The notes beneath the pieces were generated by a model. That model saw nothing but the letters and a program-made list of their open reading frames with translations, did no database searches and was not told the origin of the DNA. Below, piece after piece: positions 43,643-51,763 of a stretch of DNA of 64,000 bases. The position numbers were made by a program, and so were the translations under genes. The stretch spans positions 12,369 to 76,368 of the forward strand of contig DLHS01000003.1 of assembly GCA_002483345.1 (NCBI GenBank), in the 5' to 3' direction. Source of the DNA: Bacteroidetes bacterium UBA7662. Its GTDB lineage: Bacteria; Bacteroidota; Bacteroidia; UBA7662. Numbering within the stretch: position 1 is the first letter of the stretch; every line of letters starts with the position of its first letter.

Positions 43643-43649
43643 GATGAGG

Positions 43650-43678
43650 CAAAACTACTAAAGCAAATCCAAATCAAA
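43650..43678 (-). promoter_or_regulatory. promoter of the MFS efflux gene
   Basis: On the minus strand TTTG (43678-43675) is followed after 17 nt by TAGTTTTG (43657-43650), matching the Bacteroidota TTG-N17-23-TAnnTTTG pattern. It lies 8 nt before the ATG at 43642. Confidence 0.6.
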
Positions 43679-43701
43679 TTCGTTCCGCTCAAGCCGGATG
43701 C

Positions 43702-44667
43702 TTAAGTAGTCATCAGTTTCCTTAAAACTTCCATACGCTGCAATTGCTGCATGAAAAACTTATTGCGGTATTTTTCAGAAACCCCGCTGATGAGCATCGA
43801 TTTCTGCATCATCCCATCCAGCCATATTTCAGTTTGATTGGAGAAATTAAAATCTGTTGTCAGCATAAAATTAAAGCTGTGATGACTCAGATAGGTGTAT
43901 TTGCTGCGGCCGGCTTTGATGAGTATGCAGTTGTTGCCTATCATGATGTCGTTGAGGTAAAAACGGAAAGGCACCCCGTTTTTGGAACCACGTTCACACA
44001 AACGTTGCAGTTGTTGTAATTCGGCTACAAAATCATCACAAACCGCCAGTGCGATCTCTGTGCTTTCAAACAATCCGGATTCCCAGTAATATTCTATCTG
44101 CTTGAGGGTACTCGAGGCAGTTTCTTCTGTCCATATCTCCACACTCGGAATCTGCAGATAGGTTTCATAAATATCCCGCGCTGTGGCAATGAGTTCAGCT
44201 GACAGTATGTCGGGTTTAAAACGGCTACCTTCCAGCTCCGGCACGTTCATGATAGAACGCATCCAGTAAAACATCTTGAAGGCGGTGAGCGTTGGGTGCA
44301 TGAAATGATGAAACACCGGAATGTCTTCGGCAGCATAGAGTATCTCCCCGTCATCGAAACTTTTAATACGTTTCAGATCTACCAGCAGGCGCAGCAGGTA
44401 TTGATGAAAACTGGATAAATCAGGGTTTATCTGCTTGAATTCAAAAGTAACCGCATCCGGATTGGCAAGTGATTCAAAGGTGATACGGTAATGCTGACAG
44501 ATAACCAGCACTTCTTCCAGTGAAAGGGCAGTTTCTCCTCGTAGACGGCGGTAAACACTGTCCTTGCTGATGTTCAATACGTCCGCCAGTTCATCTGCCA
44601 AAGCGTAATTAGGCGGGACTATCTGCCTGATCTTCTCAAAAAAACGTTGCTGAATCGCGTTTTCCAT
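43702..44667 (-). CDS. XRE-type helix-turn-helix regulator
   Basis: 321 aa. The N-terminal HTH is clear (ALADELADVLNISKDSVYRRLRGETALSLEEVLVICQHYRIT, residues about 22-62). The remaining about 260 residues are helical, without a recognised ligand-binding domain, and belong to a Bacteroidota-specific type of XRE protein. It may regulate the MFS gene or itself. An inverted repeat TTGCA-N5-TGCAA lies 10 nt upstream of its start. Confidence 0.85.
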   Translation of the reverse strand: MENAIQQRFFEKIRQIVPPNYALADELADVLNISKDSVYRRLRGETALSLEEVLVICQHYRITFESLANPDAVTFEFKQINPDLSSFHQYLLRLLVDLKRIKSFDDGEILYAAEDIPVFHHFMHPTLTAFKMFYWMRSIMNVPELEGSRFKPDILSAELIATARDIYETYLQIPSVEIWTEETASSTLKQIEYYWESGLFESTEIALAVCDDFVAELQQLQRLCERGSKNGVPFRFYLNDIMIGNNCILIKAGRSKYTYLSHHSFNFMLTTDFNFSNQTEIWLDGMMQKSMLISGVSEKYRNKFFMQQLQRMEVLRKLMTT

Positions 44668-44676
44668 AGCTGATTA

Positions 44677-44691
44677 TTGCACTTATTGCAA
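44677..44691 (-). promoter_or_regulatory. inverted repeat upstream of the XRE gene
   Basis: TTGCA-CTTAT-TGCAA is a perfect 5-bp inverted repeat starting 10 bp before the XRE start codon; a further TTGCAA occurs at about 44718-44723. It could be an autoregulatory operator. This is inferred from position only. Confidence 0.35.
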
Positions 44692-44880
44692 ATGAATGCC
44701 ACACAATGTAGTAAATATTGCAACTCGGACAAGGCTTTTAAGTACTAAGTACAACCGTATGACTTTTTGTACAGGGAACTGACCCGCCAAAGCCAGAAAG
44801 TGCTACAAATACTTTCACAGACAGACCAAGGCCGTTTTAGGACATGGACACGGGATGTGAGCTTTGTCTCATTCTCCTAA

Positions 44881-46008
44881 ATGATAAGGACTATGAAAAA
44901 CAACATGATCATTCTGCTGCTCGGTATAGTACTGACGGCACACAACACCCCCCTCCTGGCACAATCTCAGAAACGTTCGGTAGCTGTTTTGCACATCGAC
45001 ACCAAAGGTCTTGGTTATGACCCTACCTCCATGGGAAATCTGGTAAGACTGGAGTTGGAAAAAATTGGCGCGTATGAGGTCGTCGACCGTTATGATGTGG
45101 ACTACCTGATCAAAAAAAACCAGCTGGATGTCAGTGGCTGCTACGGCAAAATCTGTCTGGTGGAAATCGGTAAACAAATCCGGGTCGACAAAATGTTCAG
45201 CGGCTCGGTAGAACTGGTGGGTGAAAAAATCATTATCCAGCTTCGTATGGTGGATGTACAGTCTGAATCCATCGAATTGTCGAATGTCAAGGAATTCCTC
45301 AATCTACCCAAAAACATACAGGAGATGGTAAATATCACCCTGCTCGAAATGTATGGCAAACCCACCGACAAAGAAATTGAACGTGAACTGACTGCCAAAA
45401 ACGACCTTGAGAATTACCGGAATAATCCCGGCCGCTACCGCCTGCAGAACGATGGTCCGCGCATGGGTTTTACCGTCTTTACCGGCCCGGTCGTTGGTAC
45501 CCTGCAGGGCAGCACCATCGATGGGGGTTATGGCTTCAACAATTCCGTGATGTTTCAGTTTGGGTATCAGTTCGAGAAACAGTACCTGAACGAAGGTCGT
45601 TTCCAGGCACTTTTCGAATTTTTACCTATGATTACGGGTCTCGACAAACGAATGATCATCCCCAGCTTCACCCTCATGAACGGTATACGTGATAACAAAA
45701 GCGGCTGGGAGTTCGGACTCGGCCCTACCTTCAGTGTGGTGCGCTACAAAAAAGGCTTCATCGACCGTCAGGGCAACTGGTTTGATAATCGGATGGATAA
45801 TATGGAGTTATACGATTCTCAGCGCTTCGACAGCAGAGGCACTCCTTACCTTAATACGGGTTTCATTCTGGCAGTAGGTAAAACCTTCCGTTCCGGCAAA
45901 TTAAATGTCCCTGTGAATGCCTATTGGATCCCTGCTTCGAACGGCTCCAGATTTGGCCTGTCGTTCGGGTTTAACGCGAAAAATGACGACCGGTATAAGG
46001 ATTTGTAA
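44881..46008 (+). CDS. envelope protein with CsgG/FlgO-like N-terminal domain and barrel-like C-terminus
   Basis: 375 aa with signal peptide (MIRTMKNNMIILLLGIVLTAHNTPLLAQ). Residues about 30-160 read as the alpha/beta domain seen in CsgG, FlgO and TolB-N proteins: KRSVAVLHIDTKGL, LVRLELEKIGAYEVVDRYDVDYLIKKNQLD and MFSGSVELVGEKIIIQLRMVDVQSESI. The last about 200 residues alternate beta strands (FTVFTGPVVGTLQGS, VMFQFGYQFEKQYL, KTFRSGKLNVPVNAYWIP). The fusion is not one I can name. A terminator follows. It is in a single-gene unit. Confidence 0.7.
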   Translation: MIRTMKNNMIILLLGIVLTAHNTPLLAQSQKRSVAVLHIDTKGLGYDPTSMGNLVRLELEKIGAYEVVDRYDVDYLIKKNQLDVSGCYGKICLVEIGKQIRVDKMFSGSVELVGEKIIIQLRMVDVQSESIELSNVKEFLNLPKNIQEMVNITLLEMYGKPTDKEIERELTAKNDLENYRNNPGRYRLQNDGPRMGFTVFTGPVVGTLQGSTIDGGYGFNNSVMFQFGYQFEKQYLNEGRFQALFEFLPMITGLDKRMIIPSFTLMNGIRDNKSGWEFGLGPTFSVVRYKKGFIDRQGNWFDNRMDNMELYDSQRFDSRGTPYLNTGFILAVGKTFRSGKLNVPVNAYWIPASNGSRFGLSFGFNAKNDDRYKDL

Positions 46009-46050
46009 GGGATAGAATCTGTCATTATCTTCTTTATCGAAAAGCAAAAA

Positions 46051-46076
46051 GCCTTAGATTTCTCTAAGGCTTTTTT
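46051..46076. terminator. bidirectional terminator between the envelope gene and tRNA-Asp
   Basis: GCCTTAGA (46051-46058) pairs with TCTAAGGC (46063-46070) around a 4-nt loop, with an A-run before and a T-run after, so it can stop transcription from both the plus-strand gene and the minus-strand tRNA. Confidence 0.9.
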
Positions 46077-46077
46077 G

Positions 46078-46151
46078 CGGTCCGGACGGGACTCGAACCC
46101 GCGACCCCATGCGTGACAGGCATGTATTCTAACCAACTGAACTACCGAACC
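46078..46151 (-). tRNA. tRNA-Asp (GTC)
   Basis: 74 nt on the minus strand folding into a full cloverleaf: acceptor GGTTCGG pairing with CCGGACC (one G-T pair), discriminator G, D loop GTTCAGTTGGTTAGAAT, anticodon loop CTGTCAC giving anticodon GTC, and T arm GCGGGTTCGAGTCCCGT. CCA is not encoded. The G discriminator and GTC anticodon both agree with aspartate. Confidence 0.97.
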
Positions 46152-46170
46152 TTTGTGCTCATTGGGACTG

Positions 46171-46200
46171 CAAATATAAAGCTGCAAAGTACTTTTGCAA
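46171..46200 (-). promoter_or_regulatory. promoter of tRNA-Asp
   Basis: On the minus strand TTG (46200-46198), 19 nt, then TATATTTG (46178-46171) match the Bacteroidota consensus; the tRNA 5' end is 20 nt downstream. Confidence 0.65.
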
Positions 46201-46216
46201 CCCTGAAACAAAAAAA

Positions 46217-46238
46217 ATCCCCGCTTTTCAGCGGGGAT
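46217..46238 (-). terminator. rho-independent terminator of the lipoprotein gene
   Basis: ATCCCCGCT (46217-46225) and AGCGGGGAT (46230-46238) form a 9-bp stem with a 4-nt loop; the minus strand continues into a T-run (A residues 46209-46217). Confidence 0.9.
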
Positions 46239-46258
46239 TCGGCTTCTAACCACAGCAA

Positions 46259-46999
46259 CTAGTTGATAGTGACTGTTTTCGTTTTTACAACCTCCATGAT
46301 GCGGTAGATTTTTTTACCATTGAAGTTGTTAGACTCAACCTGATAAGGCGTAACCTGTATCATGCCTGTACCGGCACCTACACTGGCCATCTGGGCAGCC
46401 GTGAAGTTGCAGGTGGTCTGATTACCGGCTACTGTTTTGGTTACATAGCTGCTGCCTCCAACGACCATACAGATGATGCTGTCGGCATTGGATACGTTAC
46501 CCCAGCTCATGACATAGGCAGCGGAGGTGCTGGGTGCAGCACTGGTGATGGCCCAGCTGCTGCCTGGAAAATTCTGCGCAAAAGTAGATACTGCAGGGAA
46601 AGTTCCTGCACCGGCTACCTCCCAGGGAGTGCCATTCATCCAGTCGATACCACTTGGGTTGGTGACTGAAATAGTGCTGGTGTAAACGTTGTTGTTGTTT
46701 GTCAAGGCCTGACCATCAACTGTCACTGTGCCTACATTGGCCATGGTTGTAAAATTACCGGTGGTATTGGTAAAGAAGGCCGATGCCAGTCCTACAGGCA
46801 CATCAATTGGGCCAATAGGGGTTTCGGTGGTGGTAACAGATTCAATGCTTACCAGAACGCCGTCTGCGTCATTGAAATAAAGTGCGGTATTGGGGTCACC
46901 GGTAACGGGTGTGGGAGCAGGTGTCGGAGCTTCCTCTTCTTTTTTGCAAGAAGACAGCAATACAACACAACAAGCGAAGAGCAACAGGGATTTTTTCAT
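46259..46999 (-). CDS. lipoprotein of unknown function
   Basis: 246 aa. The signal MKKSLLLFACCVVLLSSCKKEEE is a textbook Bacteroidota surface-lipoprotein type, with an acidic tract after the cysteine, which is known in this phylum to favour export to the cell surface. A short proline/threonine linker (APTPAPTPVTG) follows, then a beta-rich domain without recognised motifs. It is a single-gene unit with its own terminator. Confidence 0.85.
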   Translation of the reverse strand: MKKSLLLFACCVVLLSSCKKEEEAPTPAPTPVTGDPNTALYFNDADGVLVSIESVTTTETPIGPIDVPVGLASAFFTNTTGNFTTMANVGTVTVDGQALTNNNNVYTSTISVTNPSGIDWMNGTPWEVAGAGTFPAVSTFAQNFPGSSWAITSAAPSTSAAYVMSWGNVSNADSIICMVVGGSSYVTKTVAGNQTTCNFTAAQMASVGAGTGMIQVTPYQVESNNFNGKKIYRIMEVVKTKTVTIN

Positions 47000-47087
47000 A
47001 GGTTTAATTTTATGGCAAGATCACGCCAAATTACCCCTTGTACAATCCCATCACTGGGGCATTTCCTATACCCTCCGGAGGGTAGCT

Positions 47088-47636
47088 TCAGAAAATATCC
47101 GCTTCTATCTTGATAGCACTGTTGATCCGCAGATTGATCTGATTGCTGTTCAATTCCCGGTTGATGGTTTCAACCCGAAGTGCAAATTTTTCCTTTTTTA
47201 CATATTCCTGCAGATCTACACTTTCATCTACAGTAAGGGTAAGTGAACGCAGTCCGGTTTGCGGAATCTCTTCCAGAAAGGCGATGCGTTTTTCCGGCAA
47301 ACCGTCGGCTGACAGATAGATGCGAATGGTACGTAAAAAGTCAAAATCTGCGGAGCCTGGCGATTGGATATTTATTTGCAGACTTTCCATAAAAGCTGAT
47401 CTGACCAGCGATGCATCGGTATTATTTGCCTGAAACTCCTGAGCAGAATTGGTTTGAATGTCAGGAGTTGCAACATTGATGGGCAGGTTGATCAGGGTAC
47501 TGCTGGGGATGGTGGCATAGGTCTCCTGCCGTATGGTGAAACGGGTCAGTTCCCTTATTTTCTTACAAGCCGGCAAACTGACAGCGACCATGAGGCCTAT
47601 GATGAAGTAACTAATAATTATACGGTGCTTATACAT
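47088..47636 (-). CDS. small lipoprotein of unknown function
   Basis: 182 aa. The signal MYKHRIIISYFIIGLMVAVSLPACKKI has the lipidated cysteine after LPA. The rest is mostly beta-type with one heptad-like stretch; no family recognised. It overlaps the histidine kinase gene by 8 nt and follows it on the same strand, so it may be a periplasmic or membrane partner of the kinase. Confidence 0.8.
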   Translation of the reverse strand: MYKHRIIISYFIIGLMVAVSLPACKKIRELTRFTIRQETYATIPSSTLINLPINVATPDIQTNSAQEFQANNTDASLVRSAFMESLQINIQSPGSADFDFLRTIRIYLSADGLPEKRIAFLEEIPQTGLRSLTLTVDESVDLQEYVKKEKFALRVETINRELNSNQINLRINSAIKIEADIF

Positions 47637-48819
47637 CCTGATTCCTTAAGGTGAAAATCATATTTGTTCCTTCGTTTACGGCACTTTCAATGGTCAGCGC
47701 CCCATCGTGCCGCACAATAAATTCCCTGGAAAGCAACAAGCCAACGCCTGCTCCTCTTTCTTTAGCGGTACCACGGGTGCTGAAACGGTGCTCCCATTGC
47801 ATCAGCTTTGGCAAATCCTGCGGAGAGATGCCGCAACCGGTGTCCTGTACATACAACCTTACGCCGTCCTCCATCTCACTGCCGCCTATGGTTATCCGGC
47901 CACTGGCAGTAAATTTAAGGGCATTGGTCAAAAGATTGCGTAATACAAAAGTAACCATTTGTCTGTCAAGATTTCCTTTAAGGTCTGGCGCTACCTTATT
48001 AACCAACTGCAGTCCTTTGCTTTTAGCCTTCACTTCATGATCTGCCAGCAGTGACGCAACCAAAGGCCGGAGATAGACTGTTTCAGGATAAAACCCGCCT
48101 TCTTTCTGCATGGATCCTGCCCAGCTGAGCATGTTTTCAAGCAATTCACGGCCATTCCCCACCAGCTTGAGCGCATCGGTCAGAATTTCCTTTAGCTCCT
48201 GTGTGTCCGTTTCTGTCGGGTCAATGAACTCCAGCAGTACCTGCAGGCTACTGAGCGGGCCGCGCACATCGTGTGCGATTACTGACAACATTTTATTCTG
48301 TATATGCGATAACCGGTTCAGTTCATCATTCTGCAACCTGGTTTCCAGCTGTTTTACGACTTGTCTGCCCAGGGTGGCTATGGCTTTTTTCTGAAGATCG
48401 GTAAGCTTGCGTGGCACCCTGTCAATCACACAGAGTGTCCCCAGTTTGAAACCCTCCGGGTTTACCAGGGGCATACCAGCATAAAAACGGATGTTGGGAT
48501 CACCGGTAACAAGTGGGTTGTCGAAAAAACGTTCGTCCTGTTGCGCATCTTCTATTTCCATAATCGCTTCATCATGGATGGCATGTGCACAAAAAGAGGT
48601 ATCTCTGGGAGTACCAGGCAATGAAAGGCCAATTTTGGCCTTAAACCATTGCCTGTCGTCGTCAATCAGCGTTATCAGGGAAATCGGCACCTCACATATT
48701 TCTGAAGCCAGCTGTACCAGTTCATCATATTCAAGCTCAGGGTCAGTATCGAGTACTTTGTATTGGCGAAGTGCCTGGAGTCGCTCTTTTTCATTGCCTG
48801 GTTTGGGCGCTGCAATCAT
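47629..48819 (-). CDS. GAF-domain sensor histidine kinase
   Basis: 396 aa. An N-terminal GAF domain of the common YKVLDTDPELEYDELVQLASEICEVPISLITLIDDDRQWFKA type (residues about 20-160) is joined to a HisKA helix with the phospho-acceptor H183 in SVIAHDVRGPLSS, and a HATPase_c domain with the N box NLLTNALKF, G1 DTGCGISPQDL and G2 GAGVGLLLSREF. No membrane helices are seen, so it senses something in the cytosol. No response regulator gene is adjacent. It is first in an operon with the overlapping small lipoprotein gene. Confidence 0.93.
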   Translation of the reverse strand: MIAAPKPGNEKERLQALRQYKVLDTDPELEYDELVQLASEICEVPISLITLIDDDRQWFKAKIGLSLPGTPRDTSFCAHAIHDEAIMEIEDAQQDERFFDNPLVTGDPNIRFYAGMPLVNPEGFKLGTLCVIDRVPRKLTDLQKKAIATLGRQVVKQLETRLQNDELNRLSHIQNKMLSVIAHDVRGPLSSLQVLLEFIDPTETDTQELKEILTDALKLVGNGRELLENMLSWAGSMQKEGGFYPETVYLRPLVASLLADHEVKAKSKGLQLVNKVAPDLKGNLDRQMVTFVLRNLLTNALKFTASGRITIGGSEMEDGVRLYVQDTGCGISPQDLPKLMQWEHRFSTRGTAKERGAGVGLLLSREFIVRHDGALTIESAVNEGTNMIFTLRNQDV

Positions 48820-48984
48820 ATGGTAAGTTTTGATAGTTCAGGGGATATTTATACTTACGATAAAAATATTTATTCGGTTCTAAAGGTAGATGAATTTGGT
48901 CTTTGCCCTATATGTCAGGTCCATTCAGGCTGTTTTTTGCCTTTGATGAGATTAAAACGCTGCCCTTACTGCACGGTACTTTGA
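48820..48984 (+). CDS. possible small two-CxxC protein (doubtful)
   Basis: A 54-codon frame starts with ATG at 48820, back-to-back with the kinase start codon (CATATG), and ends LCPICQVHSGCFLPLMRLKRCPYCTVL. The paired CPIC and CPYC look like a zinc-ribbon. There is no space for a ribosome-binding site or promoter outside the kinase gene, and base use is AT-rich, so it could be chance. The rest of the gap to accA (48985-49106) shows no gene. Confidence 0.25.
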   Translation: MVSFDSSGDIYTYDKNIYSVLKVDEFGLCPICQVHSGCFLPLMRLKRCPYCTVL

Positions 48985-49106
48985 GTCCACTGCCGGCTAT
49001 ACAGCCTTACCATCGCGGGTGAAGTCGACCCTGCTTCCCCCCTTCGCATGAAATCTCACGGTCGAAATAAGCCAGAATGTCTATATTCGCAGGTCAAAGT
49101 AAGCTT

Positions 49107-50057
49107 ATGATTTTCCTCGATTTCGAAAAGCCCATACAGGAGTTATATCAGGAACTGGAAAAGCTCCAGGAAATCCAAGAGAAGGGCAAATCAGATGTTT
49201 CGGCATCGATTGCAGCCCTGGAAAAACAGATACTCGAAGAGAAAACCAAACTTTACACTGGGCTCACCGGCTGGCAGAAAGTACAGGTTTCGCGTCACAT
49301 GGAGCGTCCCTACACGCTTTATTATGTGAACCAGATGTGCAGCGACTTCATGGAGCTTTATGGTGATCGTAATATCCGTGACGACAAAGCCATTGTAGGT
49401 GGTTTTGCCAGCCTGGAAGGCCGTACTGTCATGTTTATTGGCCACCAGAAGGGCATCAATACCAAAATGCGACAATACCGCAACTTCGGGATGGCCAACC
49501 CGGAAGGTTACCGGAAGGCACTCCGGCTGATGAAAATGGCTGAGAAATTCAATAAACCAATTGTCACCTTTATAGATACACCCGGTGCCTATCCCGGCAT
49601 TGAAGGGGAAGAACGCGGACAGGCTGAAGCCATTGCCCGCAACATACGGGATATGTTTATGCTGAAGGTACCGGTGATTTGTATCATCGTGGGAGAAGGT
49701 GCTTCTGGCGGCGCGATTGGTATAGGCGTAGGCGACCGTGTATTTATGCTGGCCAACACCTGGTATTCGGTTATTTCACCTGAATCCTGCTCTTCTATCC
49801 TGTGGCGCAGCTGGGATTACAAAGAAACCGCTGCAGAAGCCCTCAAGCTTACTGCCGACCACATGCTCGCCAATGGATTAATTGACGGAATCATAGAAGA
49901 ACCTATCGGCGGTGCTCATGCTGAGCCTGAAGCCATGGCTGCCATACTCAAGGCAAAACTCATCAGCACCCTCGACGAACTCGAAAAACAAACTCCTGAT
50001 GCACGTATCACCAGCCGGATTGATAAGTTCTGCCGGATGGGCGTGATTAATGAATAA
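49107..50057 (+). CDS. accA: acetyl-CoA carboxylase carboxyltransferase subunit alpha
   Basis: 316 aa from ATG 49107 (MIFLDFEKPIQELYQELEKL). It forms the carboxyltransferase with AccD and makes malonyl-CoA for fatty-acid synthesis. The N-terminal coiled segment, then GWQKVQVSRHMERPYTLYYV, FIDTPGAYPGIEGEERGQAEAIARN and GEGASGGAIGIGVGDR are characteristic. accD is not in the window. The gene is followed by the 17-bp tandem repeat region. Confidence 0.96.
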   Translation: MIFLDFEKPIQELYQELEKLQEIQEKGKSDVSASIAALEKQILEEKTKLYTGLTGWQKVQVSRHMERPYTLYYVNQMCSDFMELYGDRNIRDDKAIVGGFASLEGRTVMFIGHQKGINTKMRQYRNFGMANPEGYRKALRLMKMAEKFNKPIVTFIDTPGAYPGIEGEERGQAEAIARNIRDMFMLKVPVICIIVGEGASGGAIGIGVGDRVFMLANTWYSVISPESCSSILWRSWDYKETAAEALKLTADHMLANGLIDGIIEEPIGGAHAEPEAMAAILKAKLISTLDELEKQTPDARITSRIDKFCRMGVINE

Positions 50058-50070
50058 TGTTCTTTAAATG

Positions 50071-50398
50071 GGTAAAACGGATTAAACGGTAAAACGGGTT
50101 AAACGGTAAAACGGATTAAACGGTAAAACGGATTAAACGGGTAAAATGGCTAAACGGGTTAAACGGGGTCGCCTGGCGGCTAATCGTGTAGGGATGCGTG
50201 TTTGACAACCCTTTCGTACACCACTCCTCCTTGCGGTTAACCCCTCATCCCGAACCTGATTATCCCCATTTAATCCAAAACACCATTTAAATGTTTCCCC
50301 TTTTGCCCTTTTACCGTTTAGCCATTGCCATTTAACCCGTTTTACCGTTTAATCCGTTTAACCCGTTTAGCCATTTTACCCTTTTACCCCTTTACCCT
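50071..50398. repeat. 17-bp tandem repeats in inverted arrangement
   Basis: Units of GGTAAAACGGATTAAAC occur five times in a row with few changes at 50071-50155, plus a partial unit to 50168. After about 100 bp of other sequence, the reverse-complement units (GTTTTACCGTTTAATCC and variants) return from about 50311 to 50398. The region lies between the accA stop and the convergent lipoprotein gene and has no gene. It resembles the AAACGG part of the repeat at 34625. Confidence 0.92.
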
Positions 50399-50425
50399 AA
50401 AAAAAACCAGATCGCCAGCCCGATG

Positions 50426-51748
50426 TTATCTGTTAAACAGAAACTTTACATCCAGCAGCTTACCATTGGCGGGCAGTGTTAACGGCACCCCATTCACGGG
50501 CTCAATCCTGATGACAGATGGAGAAATGTGGCCGTCGTAATGCACCAACCAGTTCAGGCGTGCATCTGAAACGGTTGCGGTTTCTTTATTCATATGCGTG
50601 GTAAGCAGATTACCCTCAAGGGCGTAGGTATATGCCTGATCAGTGGCCAGCAGATTGAATCTGGAAGAATTGAGGTAGCCGTCTTTCATGACTCTTTCAA
50701 TTTTCTCCGTTTCCGGTAATTCCCTTACAGTAACCAGTAAATTGCTGCTGAAGTAGTATCGGATAATTACCCCGCGCTGTCCCCTGTTTCCGAAAAAAAT
50801 CAGGCTGTTTTCGCTTTCCTCCACCACATGTACCGGCTCAAAATCAACAGAACGGCTGATGATTACGCCTTTATTTACCGGATGTATCATTTTAAGATGG
50901 TATTGTTCCGGGTTGCTCCTTTGCTGCTCCACAAGCAGCAAATGATCAGGAAGCCGGTGTACAAAAACGGGGGTAGCCGTGGATGGACTCTGATACTGAA
51001 AAACCTGCTGCAGATTGCGAGAAAAACCAAGTATCAGGCCACTTTCGAGTGCCGCGTATACCATGTCTCCGTCTGCTGAATGTACAGACGCCACAGCTGT
51101 CTGAGAAGGAGAAACAGGGACTGTCCTCACCTGATCCATGGCGGGAAGATCCAGCACCCTGAGGCTCGCCTGACTCGCAGGAAAACCTACAAAAGAACCT
51201 CCGGCTGCCAACGCCGCACCACCTGCATAATTACCGGCCAGCACATGTGTCTGAATACTGAAATCAGGCCTTACCAGGGTAGCCTGACAAACATTCCCCT
51301 CCTGGCTGATCACAATCATTGCCTTGAATGCCAGCGGTGTCTCTGTGAGACTGACCGGCAGAAATTTCCGGGCTTCAGACTCACCATTAGAAGCGGTAAA
51401 GACCACATAATAATCACCCGACCTTAGTAAATCGCTGGTTACGGCGAGTCGGAGTTCCTGCATGGTGACTGTTTCACCCTGCAGGGTAACTTCGTGGACC
51501 GGACCTACCCGGTTAAAACCGGCATCCACGAGTGAAAGACTCAGATACCGGAGGCCGGCAGGATCGTTCGCCTTTACTGTAAGTGCAAGTGTATCCGGTA
51601 ATTGCATGGCCAGCGATGTGGCTTCCGTTACAAATTGCAGTTGTGGCGGGCTGAGGGGACCGGTATCTTTTTTACAGGCGGTTGCTGATAAAATCAGCAA
51701 GCCTGCCCAAAGCAAGCCGTGCTTCAATAAATTTGTAGATTGGCTCAT
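50426..51748 (-). CDS. lipoprotein with propeller-like repeats
   Basis: 440 aa. The signal MSQSTNLLKHGLLWAGLLILSATACKKD is lipidated after ATA. An Ig-like domain of about 100 residues (LPDTLALTVKANDPAGLRYLSLSLVDAG) is followed by about 300 residues of short beta repeats (VPVSPSQTAVASVHSADGDMVYAALESGLILGFSR) that read like a beta-propeller. No function is assigned. It is divergent from ligA with 15 bp between start codons. Confidence 0.75.
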   Translation of the reverse strand: MSQSTNLLKHGLLWAGLLILSATACKKDTGPLSPPQLQFVTEATSLAMQLPDTLALTVKANDPAGLRYLSLSLVDAGFNRVGPVHEVTLQGETVTMQELRLAVTSDLLRSGDYYVVFTASNGESEARKFLPVSLTETPLAFKAMIVISQEGNVCQATLVRPDFSIQTHVLAGNYAGGAALAAGGSFVGFPASQASLRVLDLPAMDQVRTVPVSPSQTAVASVHSADGDMVYAALESGLILGFSRNLQQVFQYQSPSTATPVFVHRLPDHLLLVEQQRSNPEQYHLKMIHPVNKGVIISRSVDFEPVHVVEESENSLIFFGNRGQRGVIIRYYFSSNLLVTVRELPETEKIERVMKDGYLNSSRFNLLATDQAYTYALEGNLLTTHMNKETATVSDARLNWLVHYDGHISPSVIRIEPVNGVPLTLPANGKLLDVKFLFNR

Positions 51749-51763
51749 GTACTAAGATACAAA

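Noticed and set aside
50071..50168. Regular repeats that could be taken for a CRISPR array
   Set aside because: Units are 17 bp and contiguous, with no spacers, and no cas genes are near.
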